34,778 nucleotides of DNA from Chryseosolibacter sp044507115. GTDB taxonomy: Bacteria; Bacteroidota; Bacteroidia; Cytophagales; Cyclobacteriaceae. Both the position numbers and the translations under genes were made by a program. A model generated the notes under the pieces. That model was not told where the DNA came from. It saw only the letters and a list, made by a program, of their open reading frames with translations, and did no database searches. Location: positions 1 to 34,778 of the forward strand of contig JBIQJZ010000004.1 in NCBI GenBank assembly GCA_044507115.1, read 5' to 3'. Positions 22,953-30,265 of the stretch are shown here, piece after piece; position 1 is the first letter of the stretch; each line of letters opens with the position of its first letter.

Positions 22953-23795
22953 CTATGCCTCGAGCATTCTCAATAAGGTAGACAACCGTACTTTGAGTTG
23001 TCTACGGTCGACGATAAAATCGAGGAAGCCGTGGTCGAGGACAAATTCAGCGCTCTGAAATCCCTTCGGAAGATCTTTGCCGATCGTTTCACGAATCACG
23101 CGAGGGCCAGCGAACCCGATCAAGGCGCCGGGCTCGGAAATATTGAAGTCTCCCAGCATGGCATAGGATGCTGTTACTCCACCGGTTGTAGGATCGGTGA
23201 GCAGTGAAATGTACGGAATCTTTGCCTTGTCGAGTTGGGCGATCTTTGCAGATGTCTTGGCCATCTGCATGAGGGATAGTCCGGCTTCCATCATGCGTGC
23301 GCCACCGGAACGTGAAATCATGATGAAGGGCTTCTTCTTTTTGAGGCTGTGATCAATTGCACGGGCAATCTTTTCGCCGACGACTGATCCCATAGAGCCT
23401 CCGATGAAGGTAAAGTCCATACACGCAATGGTCACATCGAGGCCATTCATTTTTCCGTGTGCTGTGCGAACAGCGTCTTTTAGACCGGACTTCTCCTGAG
23501 ATTCTTTTATCCGCCGGGGATACGGTTTCGAGTCCTTGAAGTTCAACGGGTCCGCGGATTCCATATTCGCGTCGAGTTCCGTGTACTTGTTGTCATCAAA
23601 GAGAACTTCGAAATATTCTTCCGAACCGATGCGAACATGAAAGTCTTCGTCTGGTACGACGTAGGCGTTCTGTTTTAGCTCTCGTGTATGAACGATTTTT
23701 CCGCCCGGTGACTTAAACCAAAGTCCGTCCGGGACCTCGCGTTTCGCCTCCGTCGGGGTGAGAATTCCTTTATCGCTGCGTTTAAACCAGGACAT
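22953..23795 (-). CDS. accD: Acetyl-CoA carboxylase carboxyltransferase subunit beta
   Basis: The 280-residue product is the beta half of the carboxyltransferase that forms malonyl-CoA, the first step in fatty acid synthesis. Core motifs are FIGGSMGSVVGEKI, SRSGGARMMEAG (oxyanion region), LTDPTTGGVTASYAMLGD and EPGALIGFAGPRV. The start MSWFKRSDKGI matches related Bacteroidota proteins. The zinc-ribbon segment is present by alignment (WFKSPGGK at 26-33 and VVPDED at 46-51), but all four cysteines found in E. coli AccD are replaced (by Ser29, Gly32, Val47 and Glu50). So the N-terminal domain cannot bind zinc in the usual way. It follows fbaB by 17 bp in the same direction; accA is not in the window. 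Confidence 0.95.
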   Translation of the reverse strand: MSWFKRSDKGILTPTEAKREVPDGLWFKSPGGKIVHTRELKQNAYVVPDEDFHVRIGSEEYFEVLFDDNKYTELDANMESADPLNFKDSKPYPRRIKESQEKSGLKDAVRTAHGKMNGLDVTIACMDFTFIGGSMGSVVGEKIARAIDHSLKKKKPFIMISRSGGARMMEAGLSLMQMAKTSAKIAQLDKAKIPYISLLTDPTTGGVTASYAMLGDFNISEPGALIGFAGPRVIRETIGKDLPKGFQSAEFVLDHGFLDFIVDRRQLKVRLSTLLRMLEA

Positions 23796-23812
23796 AGTCA
23801 GTATTAAATATT

Positions 23813-24883
23813 TTAAGCAAGCCCAATCGATGTGTCGAGGTAGACGTCCTGAATCGTGTTCAGAATTTCCACCCCTTCCTTCATGGGGCGTTGGAATGCT
23901 TTTCTTCCCGAAATCAGGCCCATCCCTCCTGCGCGCTTGTTGATCACGGCGGTGCGAATGGCATCTGCCAGATCGTCGGCGCCTTTCGATTCTCCGCCGG
24001 AACTAATAAGGCCCGCGCGGCCCATATAACAATTCAGTACCTGATAACGGCAAAGATCGATGGGATGGTCGGAACTCAGTTCTGTGTAAATCCTTTCATC
24101 AAGCTTGCCATAGCTACTTCCACCGGTGTTCAGTTCCCGGAACCCGCCCGTGTTTTCTGCGAGTTTTTGCTTGATGATGTCGGCCTGAATCGTAACACCA
24201 AGATGATTCGCTTGCCCGGTAAGGTCAGCGGAAACATGGTAATCCCGTTCTCTGGTCTTGAAGGCACTATTTCTGATGTAGCACCACAGGATTGTTGCCA
24301 TACCCAGCTCGTGCGCCCGCTCGAATGCAGCAGCGACTTCCTGGATCTGACGCGTTGATTGGTCGGAGCCGAAGTAAATCGTTGCGCCAACCGCGACGGC
24401 CCCGAGATTCCACGCATCTTCAACGGATCCGAACATGATCTGATCGTACCGGTTCGGGTAAGTCAGGAGTTCATTGTGATTGATCTTCACGATGAATGGA
24501 ATCTTGTGCGCGTATTTCCGCGACACCATCGCGAGCGCACCGAAAGTCGTCGCTACGGCATTACATCCACCCTCGATCGCCAACTGCACGATGTTCTCTG
24601 GATCGAAGTAGAGTGGATTTTTTGCGAACGATGCACCTGCGCTATGCTCAACTCCCTGGTCAATCGGAAGGATCGACAAATAACCTGTACCGGCAAGTCT
24701 TCCGTGACTGAAAAGGGTTTGCAGGCTTCGAAGTACTTGGGTGTTGCGATTTGTGGGGGCAAAAACAGTGTCCACAAAATCGGGTCCGGGGATGTGCAGC
24801 AGTTCTTTCTTGACAGTCCGGCTCTGGTGCTTCAACAGCGAATCGGCGTCTCGGCCCAGCAGCTCAACAATGTTTCTTGCCAT
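23813..24883 (-). CDS. fbaB: Class I fructose-bisphosphate aldolase (DhnA/FbaB type)
   Basis: The 356-residue product matches FbaB, the Schiff-base aldolase of the DhnA family that splits fructose 1,6-bisphosphate into DHAP and glyceraldehyde 3-phosphate. Visible motifs are LPIDQGVEH (72-80, phosphate/substrate loop), PFIVKINHNEL (129-139), a candidate Schiff-base lysine Lys238 in ADIIKQK, then CYMGRAGLISSGG and KRAGGMGLISGRKAFQ, and a C-terminus DVYLD. No zinc ligands of class II aldolases are present. It is the first gene of an fbaB-accD pair (17 bp apart), linking glycolysis and lipid synthesis by position. Upstream is an exact -7 element (24910-24917) and a perfect 14-bp palindrome (24937-24950). 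Confidence 0.93.
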   Translation of the reverse strand: MARNIVELLGRDADSLLKHQSRTVKKELLHIPGPDFVDTVFAPTNRNTQVLRSLQTLFSHGRLAGTGYLSILPIDQGVEHSAGASFAKNPLYFDPENIVQLAIEGGCNAVATTFGALAMVSRKYAHKIPFIVKINHNELLTYPNRYDQIMFGSVEDAWNLGAVAVGATIYFGSDQSTRQIQEVAAAFERAHELGMATILWCYIRNSAFKTRERDYHVSADLTGQANHLGVTIQADIIKQKLAENTGGFRELNTGGSSYGKLDERIYTELSSDHPIDLCRYQVLNCYMGRAGLISSGGESKGADDLADAIRTAVINKRAGGMGLISGRKAFQRPMKEGVEILNTIQDVYLDTSIGLA

Positions 24884-24909
24884 CTGTTCTGGTTTCTGTC
24901 AGAAGGTGA

Positions 24910-24950
24910 CAAAGTTATTAATTATTTAATTGACTGCTAACAATTGTTAG
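24910..24950 (-). promoter_or_regulatory. fbaB promoter -7 element with a perfect 14-bp palindrome in the -33 region
   Basis: On the minus strand TAACTTTG (24910-24917) fits TAnnTTTG exactly and lies 27 bp before the fbaB start. The palindrome CTAACAATTGTTAG (24937-24950) begins 19 bp upstream, where the -33 element belongs; its internal TTG is 23 bp from the -7. A repressor or activator bound there would contact the polymerase site directly. Confidence 0.55.
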
Positions 24951-24971
24951 ATCGAGCCCGAAAGTGTTCAG

Positions 24972-25005
24972 AAAAAAGAAAACCATCCCGTGGCGGGATG
25001 GTTTT
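24972..25005 (-). terminator. Rho-independent terminator of the rpsP-rplS operon
   Basis: CCATCCC (24983-24989) pairs with GGGATGG (24995-25001), extended by AAAA/TTTT on each side, with a GC-rich 5-nt loop. Read on the minus strand it is followed by a T-rich tract (A run at 24972-24977). It begins 23 bp after the rplS stop, and separates rplS from fbaB. Confidence 0.88.
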
Positions 25006-25027
25006 ATATGCGTTTTCTGCGGAGCCG

Positions 25028-25378
25028 TTAGATTTTCTCTTTAATACGAGCAGCTTTTCCGTGGCGGCCTTTCAGGTAAGTCAACCTCGCTCTGCGCACT
25101 TTGCCTCGCTTCAGTACCTCGATCTTGTCGATCGCTGGCGAAATATCCGGGAATATACGCTCGACGCCTACACCGTTTGACACCTTCCGGACTGTAAAGG
25201 ACGCCCCGTTTCCGGTGCCCCGGCGCTGAATCACCGTCCCTTGGAATTGCTGGATCCTCTCCTTGCTACCCTCTTTGATCCTCACGTGAACATTGATGGT
25301 ATCTCCGGCCTTGAATTCCGGCAGGGTTTTTCCCTCCTTGGTAAATTCCTGCTCCACTACTTTAATTAGATCAGCCAT
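25028..25378 (-). CDS. rplS: 50S ribosomal protein L19
   Basis: The 116-residue product is L19, located at the 30S-50S interface. Conserved segments are FKAGDTINVHVRIKEG (22-37), QQFQGTVIQRRG (43-54), TVRKVSNGVGVERIFP and KVRRARLTYLKGRHGKAARI at the end. It is the last gene of the rpsP-rimM-trmD-rplS series, 72 bp downstream of trmD, and is closed by a strong terminator. A good promoter in that gap suggests it can also be transcribed on its own. Confidence 0.97.
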   Translation of the reverse strand: MADLIKVVEQEFTKEGKTLPEFKAGDTINVHVRIKEGSKERIQQFQGTVIQRRGTGNGASFTVRKVSNGVGVERIFPDISPAIDKIEVLKRGKVRRARLTYLKGRHGKAARIKEKI

Positions 25379-25404
25379 AATCCGATGCTTTTTAAAACGG
25401 ACTG

Positions 25405-25435
25405 CAAATATAGGAAACAGGCGGGAGTTGGCAAT
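25405..25435 (-). promoter_or_regulatory. Internal promoter for rplS (ATTG-N19-TATATTTG)
   Basis: On the minus strand ATTG (25432-25435) is followed by exactly 19 bp and then TATATTTG (25405-25412), matching the Bacteroidota -33/-7 consensus. It sits in the trmD-rplS gap, 26 bp before the rplS start. Confidence 0.75.
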
Positions 25436-25450
25436 GAGGGGACGCGAATT

Positions 25451-26143
25451 TCACTGACTTTCCGACTCTTTATCTAGTAGGCCCGGCCTGCGAATTCGGG
25501 TGCGTTCCAGGGATTGCTCCTGACGCCATTCTTCGATCTTCCGGTCATGACCGGAAAGTAGAACATCCGGAACTTTCCAGCCTTTGTATTCTGCCGGTCG
25601 GGTGTAGACAGGTGGGGCGATCAAGCCGTCCTGATATGAATCGCTCAGGGCGGACGTTTCGTCTGACAAAACCCCCGGAATTAGCCGCACAATTGCATCC
25701 GTTACAACCGCCGCGGCGAGTTCGCCCCCCGAGAGGACGTAGTCTCCGATGCTGATTTCGCGGGTAATGAGGTGCTCCCGAACTCGTTCGTCTACTCCCT
25801 TGTAATGGCCACAAAGCAGGATGATATTCTTTGCGAGGCTTAGGCGATTTGCGAGCGACTGTGTGAATTGCTCCCCGTCCGGACTCATATATATGATCTC
25901 GTCGTACGCCCGCTTGGATTTCAACTCCTCAATGCACCGGTCTATTGGTTCAATCATCATCACCATTCCGGCACCACCCCCATATGCGTAGTCGTCTACC
26001 GACTTGTGTTTGTCCAGTGCATACGTCCGCAGGTCAATGACGTTGACTTCGACGATACCCTTTGCCTGTGCGCGTTTCAGAATCGAATCTGAAAAAGGAC
26101 TGTCGAGTAGGCGGGGCAAACAGGTAATAATGTCGATGTGCAT
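25451..26143 (-). CDS. trmD: tRNA (guanine-37-N1)-methyltransferase
   Basis: The 230-residue product is TrmD, the SPOUT-class enzyme that makes m1G37 in tRNAs reading CNN codons and so prevents +1 frameshifts. The trefoil-knot motifs are present: YGGGAGMVMMIEP (54-66), LLCGHYKGVDERV (109-121), IGDYVLSGGELAA (132-144) and VTDAIVRLIPGVL with Asp149 as the likely catalytic base. The C-terminal helix domain ends at LLDKESESQ. It lies 16 bp after rimM in the conserved rpsP-rimM-trmD-rplS order. Length is slightly short of the E. coli protein but complete. Confidence 0.97.
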   Translation of the reverse strand: MHIDIITCLPRLLDSPFSDSILKRAQAKGIVEVNVIDLRTYALDKHKSVDDYAYGGGAGMVMMIEPIDRCIEELKSKRAYDEIIYMSPDGEQFTQSLANRLSLAKNIILLCGHYKGVDERVREHLITREISIGDYVLSGGELAAAVVTDAIVRLIPGVLSDETSALSDSYQDGLIAPPVYTRPAEYKGWKVPDVLLSGHDRKIEEWRQEQSLERTRIRRPGLLDKESESQ

Positions 26144-26159
26144 CGGCGGTCAATTTGGG

Positions 26160-26672
26160 TCAGATATCGAGAAATCCCTCGGGCAAGGTAACGGAAATCT
26201 TCTTCTTCCCTTTGTTGACGCTGTCCACAAAGGGGCCGTTCAACGGTATCAGGATCTCGCGTTCGTCCTCCTTGACCGCAAGCAGGCGATTGGCCCCGGC
26301 CCGGACGATTTCTGAAACTCGTCCCAAGGTTCCGAGTTGGGTGTCAATAACTTCAAAGCCAATGATCTCGTCGTCGTAAAACGAGCCCCGTCCCGCCTTG
26401 GGGCGTGATGATTTCGGAAGGTACAGGCTGGATTTGGATATCTCGCGTGCTTTTTCGGGGGTGTCAACGTCTTCCAGCTTGAGAAATGCCCGGTTTCCCT
26501 TTAAGGAGATGGCTTCGACGAAGTACGGCAGTCGCTTCTGGCCAAACTCCACAAAGATGGTCTTAATCGTGTCAAGCCCGTCTCGAGCATCGGGTTCAAG
26601 CGCGATGGTCACCTCGCCCTTCAGGCCATGAGGTTTCATGATGAATCCGATCTTGTAATACGCGTCCGTCAT
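26160..26672 (-). CDS. rimM: 16S rRNA processing / 30S maturation factor RimM
   Basis: The product, 170 residues from the ATG at 26672, is RimM, which binds S19 and helps fold the 30S head. The N-terminal domain has YYKIGFIMKPHGLKGEV (5-21), the usual opening; the C-terminal PRC-barrel begins near FYDDEIIGFEV and ends EILIPLNGPFVDSVN. A frame opening at 26714 would add 14 residues with no family support, so I prefer the internal ATG. It lies 72 bp after rpsP and 16 bp before trmD. RimM sequences are variable, but the motifs and the neighbours leave little doubt. Confidence 0.93.
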   Translation of the reverse strand: MTDAYYKIGFIMKPHGLKGEVTIALEPDARDGLDTIKTIFVEFGQKRLPYFVEAISLKGNRAFLKLEDVDTPEKAREISKSSLYLPKSSRPKAGRGSFYDDEIIGFEVIDTQLGTLGRVSEIVRAGANRLLAVKEDEREILIPLNGPFVDSVNKGKKKISVTLPEGFLDI

Positions 26673-26744
26673 GTCCCCGCTTAAAATGAAAATGCCAACG
26701 CTAAGCATTGGCATCTTCGATAGCTAACTTATTTACTATTTTTC

Positions 26745-27335
26745 TTACTCTGCCTTTGCTTCGTCTGCAGGTGCTTCTCCCGCTGCATCGGCTGGTGTTG
26801 TCTCTTCGGCAGCCACCGGTTCACTTTCTTCCGCAGGAGCTTCTGCCGGTGCTTCGACTGCTTCTGCCGCTGCTATGGCTGCTTCAGCTTTCTTGCGGAT
26901 CGCCTCTGCACGCGCTTCCCGTACTTTGGATTCGGCTTCCTTCCGTGCGCGCGCCTGAGCTTCTTTGGTCTGCGCCGCCTGTTGGGAGCTGGCCTGTAGT
27001 TTTTCGTCCCTGACTTTCAGCCACTCATCCAGCTTCGCGTCGGCTTGTTCTTGCGTCAGCGCACCCTTAAGTACACCGATCTGGAGGTGTCTTCTGAGCA
27101 TTACGCCGCGAGACGACAGCATTACGCGAACGGTGTCTGTGGGTTGTGCTCCCTGCATCAGCCAATGAAATGCGCGATCGTTGTTGATCTCAATCTTCGC
27201 CGGAACGGTCAGTGGATTGTACGTTCCCAGTTTCTCAATAAAGCGACCATCACGTGGTGCCCTGGCGTCGGCGACAATTACGTCGTACAGAGCCAGTTTT
27301 TTTCGCCCTCTTCGGGCCAGTCTGATCTTTACCAT
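26745..27335 (-). CDS. rpsP: 30S ribosomal protein S16 with long Ala/Glu-rich C-terminal extension
   Basis: Residues 1 to about 85 are S16: MVKIRLARRGRKKLALYDVIVADARAPRDGR in outline, then FIEKLGTYNPL and the DRAFHWLMQGAQPTDTVRVML block. The protein continues to 196 residues, more than twice the E. coli length (82). The extension has a helical basic/acidic part (about 113-160, rich in A, E, K, R and Q, likely coiled coil) and a tail of A, E and P (about 160-196). S16 extensions are known in Bacteroidota. It heads the rpsP-rimM-trmD-rplS operon with a clean promoter 38 bp upstream. The role of the tail is unknown. Confidence 0.96.
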   Translation of the reverse strand: MVKIRLARRGRKKLALYDVIVADARAPRDGRFIEKLGTYNPLTVPAKIEINNDRAFHWLMQGAQPTDTVRVMLSSRGVMLRRHLQIGVLKGALTQEQADAKLDEWLKVRDEKLQASSQQAAQTKEAQARARKEAESKVREARAEAIRKKAEAAIAAAEAVEAPAEAPAEESEPVAAEETTPADAAGEAPADEAKAE

Positions 27336-27372
27336 CTGTTAATTTTTGGATCTCGTCCGTTTTTAAGGACCG

Positions 27373-27403
27373 CAAAGATAGGGCTTTTATCACTTCTGTC
27401 AAC
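27373..27403 (-). promoter_or_regulatory. Promoter of rpsP operon (GTTG-N19-TATCTTTG)
   Basis: On the minus strand GTTG (27400-27403) is followed by exactly 19 bp and TATCTTTG (27373-27380), a full match to the Bacteroidota -33/-7 consensus, 38 bp before the rpsP start. It is divergent from the sucA promoter 70 bp away. Confidence 0.8.
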
Positions 27404-27472
27404 TACATGGTCTGCGATTTTTCCCCAGCAAAGGGCGCATCTGATAATATTCGTGTATGCGGTTTATCGGTT

Positions 27473-27503
27473 TTTGTTATGAACACAGCGTTTTTTACCT
27501 TTA
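27473..27503 (+). promoter_or_regulatory. Promoter of sucA-sucB-lpd (TTTG-N19-TACCTTTA)
   Basis: TTTG (27473-27476), then exactly 19 bp, then TACCTTTA (27496-27503), one base from TAnnTTTG. It ends 18 bp before the sucA ATG and so fits a short-leader transcript. Confidence 0.72.
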
Positions 27504-27521
27504 CTGGATCACACCAAAAAC

Positions 27522-30242
27522 ATGGATAATTACTCGTATATATCGAATGCGGACGTTGGTTACGTAGACCAACTTTACCAAAGTTACAAGAAGGATCCGA
27601 AGTCAGTTGACGTCACGTGGCAGAAGTTTTTCGAGGGGTATGACTTTTCCTCCGCACGCTACGGGACTAACGGCGGGCCCACTACGGCCGACACGCTTTC
27701 GATCAAAGAGACGCAGGTCCGCAACCTGATTTTTACGTACCGCTCTTTCGGGCATCTCGCCTCAAAAACAAACCCTGTTCGCGACCGGCGCAATCACGGG
27801 GTCAACTTCGATCACAAATCGGTTGGCCTCACCGATGCAGACCTCGACACGGAATTCGACGTGGCATCGGAAATCAGCATGGAGCGTACCACGCTGCGGA
27901 AGATTATTGAAAAACTGCAGTTCCTGTATCTCGGGCCGATTGGCTGGGAGTATAATTTCATCGGCAATGATGAAGTCAGGAAGTGGTTCTTCCAGAAGTG
28001 TGAGAACGAGTATTATACATACAACCCGGGCCGCGAAGAAAAGAAACGCATCCTCGCCAAGCTGAACGAAGCGGTGGTTTTCNNNNNNNNNNATACGAAA
28101 TTCCTCGGGCAAAAGCGCTTTTCGATCGAGGGTGGCGAGAACACCATTCCTGCGCTCCAAACCATTATCAACCGCGCCGCCGATCTCGACGTGAAAGAGG
28201 TAGTAATCGGCATGGCACACCGCGGCCGACTGAATGTTCTTTCGAATATTCTCGGAAAAACATATGAGCAAATCTTCACCGAATTCGAAGGAAATGTCAG
28301 CCCAGATCTGACGATGGGTGATGGCGACGTGAAATACCACCTTGGTTACTCGTCCTTCATTACATCGCAGGCCGGAAAGAAAATTTATGTCAAACTTACA
28401 CCGAACCCATCTCACCTGGAAGCGGTTGACCCGCTAGTTATTGGGTATACGCGCGGACAGATTGACGATGAGTACGCCGGGCGACTGAATGACGCCATGG
28501 CTGTGCTCATCCACGGGGATGCAGCTGTCGCAGGACAGGGCGTGGTTTACGAAGTTGTGCAGATGTCGGGCCTTCAGGGATACACGACGGGAGGAACGAT
28601 ACATTTTGTTATCAACAACCAGGTTGGCTTCACGACTGACTATGATGACGCCAGAACGAGTATCTACTGTACGGACATCGCGAAAATTGTAGACGCGCCG
28701 GTACTACACGTAAACGGTGACGACGCGGAAGCAGTAACGTTTGCTGCTAACCTCGCTGTGGAATTCCGACAGAAGTTCAGAAAAGACATCTTTATCGATC
28801 TGCTCTGCTACCGACGTCACGGTCACAACGAGAACGACGAACCAAAATTCACACAGCCGAAGCTGTACAACCTGATCGCGAAGCATCCCAACCCGCGTGA
28901 AGTATATGTGAAGAAGCTGATCGAACGGGGAGACGTCGACGCAGCGCTGGCAGACGAGATGGACAAGAGGTTTCGCAAGCAGCTCCAGGACCGGCTCAAC
29001 GAGGTTAAGCAAAAGCCGTTGCCGTATAAGCCGCAGAAGGTGGAGGCTGAATGGGAAAAGCTTCGCCATGCAACGCCCGAAGATTTTGACCAGTCACCTG
29101 AGACGAGTATTAAACCCGAGGTTGTCGAGAAGGTGGGCAAGGCACTGACGACGATCCCGGAGGGATTCAAACCCATTAAACAAATTGAGAAGCTGTTGAA
29201 AGATCGCAAAACCGCGTTCTTTGAACAGAAGACTCTTACCTGGGCAGATGCTGAGTTGCTTGCTTATGGTTCCCTCCTAACGGAAGGGGTACCTGTTCGT
29301 ATGTCTGGGCAGGATATCGTAAGGGGAACGTTCTCGCATCGTCACGCCTATTTCTTCGACGCCAATACCAACGCGCCGTATTGCGGTTTGGATCACATTG
29401 AGAAAGGTCAAAAGAAGCTGCATATATACAATTCTCTGTTGTCGGAGTTCGGCGTATTGGGATTTGAATATGGTTACGCCATGGCGACTCCTCAAGCGCT
29501 CGTGTTGTGGGAAGCGCAGTTCGGTGATTTCGTGAATGGCGCTCAGGTTATGATCGACCAGTTCATTTCAAGCGCTGAGTCGAAATGGCAGCGGATGAAC
29601 GGCCTCGTGATGTTGTTGCCGCACGGGTACGAAGGGCAGGGTCCGGAACACTCGAGTGCGCGTCCGGAGCGATTCCTGCAGTTGTCCGCCGAGTACAACA
29701 TCGTTGTCGCCAATCCGACCACCGCCTCAAACTTCTTCCATCTTCTCCGCAGGCAGGTTGCGTGGCCTTTCCGGAAACCGTGCATAGTGCTGTCGCCGAA
29801 ATCGCTTCTGCGGCACCCCGGTGTTTCGTCACCTGTAAGCGAGTTTACTTCGGGCGCTTTCCGTGAGGTGATCGACGATGGAAATGTAAACGCCAAGGAC
29901 GTCACCCGACTTTTGCTTTGTTCCGGGAAAGTCTATTATGACCTTTTGGAAACACAACAGAAGAAAAAGTTTAAGGATACCGCTATTGTGAGGTTGGAGC
30001 AACTACATCCCTTCCCTGAGAAGCAGGTGAAAGCGATCCTTAAGAAATACAAGAACGCGAAAGTTGTATGGGTACAAGAAGAGCCCGCCAATATGGGTTA
30101 TTGGTCTTACATCCTGCGAATGATGCCAAAAGTTGAAAAGACGCTGGTGAGCCGGAAGTCGAGTGCATCTCCGTCGACTGGATATTCCAAGATTCACAAG
30201 ATTGAGCAAGAGAAAATCGTCAACCAGTCTTTCACTATCTGA
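27522..30242 (+). CDS. sucA: 2-oxoglutarate dehydrogenase E1 component (contains an assembly gap)
   Basis: The frame is 906 codons as assembled, near the E. coli length (933). It encodes the thiamin-diphosphate E1 of the OGDC, decarboxylating 2-oxoglutarate and reductively succinylating the lipoyl group of E2. The N-terminal segment starting NADVGYVDQLYQSYKKDP is the E2/E3 interaction region. Active-site motifs include KRFSIEGGENTIPAL, VIGMAHRGRLNVL, HGDAAVAGQGVVYE, FVINNQVGFTTD and HVNGDDAEAV (metal/ThDP binding), and the C-terminal half has LLPHGYEGQGPEHSSARPER. Ten N at 28083-28092 hide about four codons between VVF and TKF, but the frame holds across them. It is the first gene of the sucA-sucB-lpd operon. 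Confidence 0.95.
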   Translation: MDNYSYISNADVGYVDQLYQSYKKDPKSVDVTWQKFFEGYDFSSARYGTNGGPTTADTLSIKETQVRNLIFTYRSFGHLASKTNPVRDRRNHGVNFDHKSVGLTDADLDTEFDVASEISMERTTLRKIIEKLQFLYLGPIGWEYNFIGNDEVRKWFFQKCENEYYTYNPGREEKKRILAKLNEAVVFXXXXTKFLGQKRFSIEGGENTIPALQTIINRAADLDVKEVVIGMAHRGRLNVLSNILGKTYEQIFTEFEGNVSPDLTMGDGDVKYHLGYSSFITSQAGKKIYVKLTPNPSHLEAVDPLVIGYTRGQIDDEYAGRLNDAMAVLIHGDAAVAGQGVVYEVVQMSGLQGYTTGGTIHFVINNQVGFTTDYDDARTSIYCTDIAKIVDAPVLHVNGDDAEAVTFAANLAVEFRQKFRKDIFIDLLCYRRHGHNENDEPKFTQPKLYNLIAKHPNPREVYVKKLIERGDVDAALADEMDKRFRKQLQDRLNEVKQKPLPYKPQKVEAEWEKLRHATPEDFDQSPETSIKPEVVEKVGKALTTIPEGFKPIKQIEKLLKDRKTAFFEQKTLTWADAELLAYGSLLTEGVPVRMSGQDIVRGTFSHRHAYFFDANTNAPYCGLDHIEKGQKKLHIYNSLLSEFGVLGFEYGYAMATPQALVLWEAQFGDFVNGAQVMIDQFISSAESKWQRMNGLVMLLPHGYEGQGPEHSSARPERFLQLSAEYNIVVANPTTASNFFHLLRRQVAWPFRKPCIVLSPKSLLRHPGVSSPVSEFTSGAFREVIDDGNVNAKDVTRLLLCSGKVYYDLLETQQKKKFKDTAIVRLEQLHPFPEKQVKAILKKYKNAKVVWVQEEPANMGYWSYILRMMPKVEKTLVSRKSSASPSTGYSKIHKIEQEKIVNQSFTI
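28083..28092. other. Assembly gap of 10 N inside sucA
   Basis: The ten unknown bases lie in a conserved part of E1, 13 residues before GGENTIP. As written the gap keeps the reading frame and leaves four unknown residues. Related E1 sequences, as I recall them, have five residues there, so the true gap may be 13 nt and the N count a placeholder. Confidence 0.95.
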
Positions 30243-30265
30243 ACTAAATAACAAAAGTATATCAC

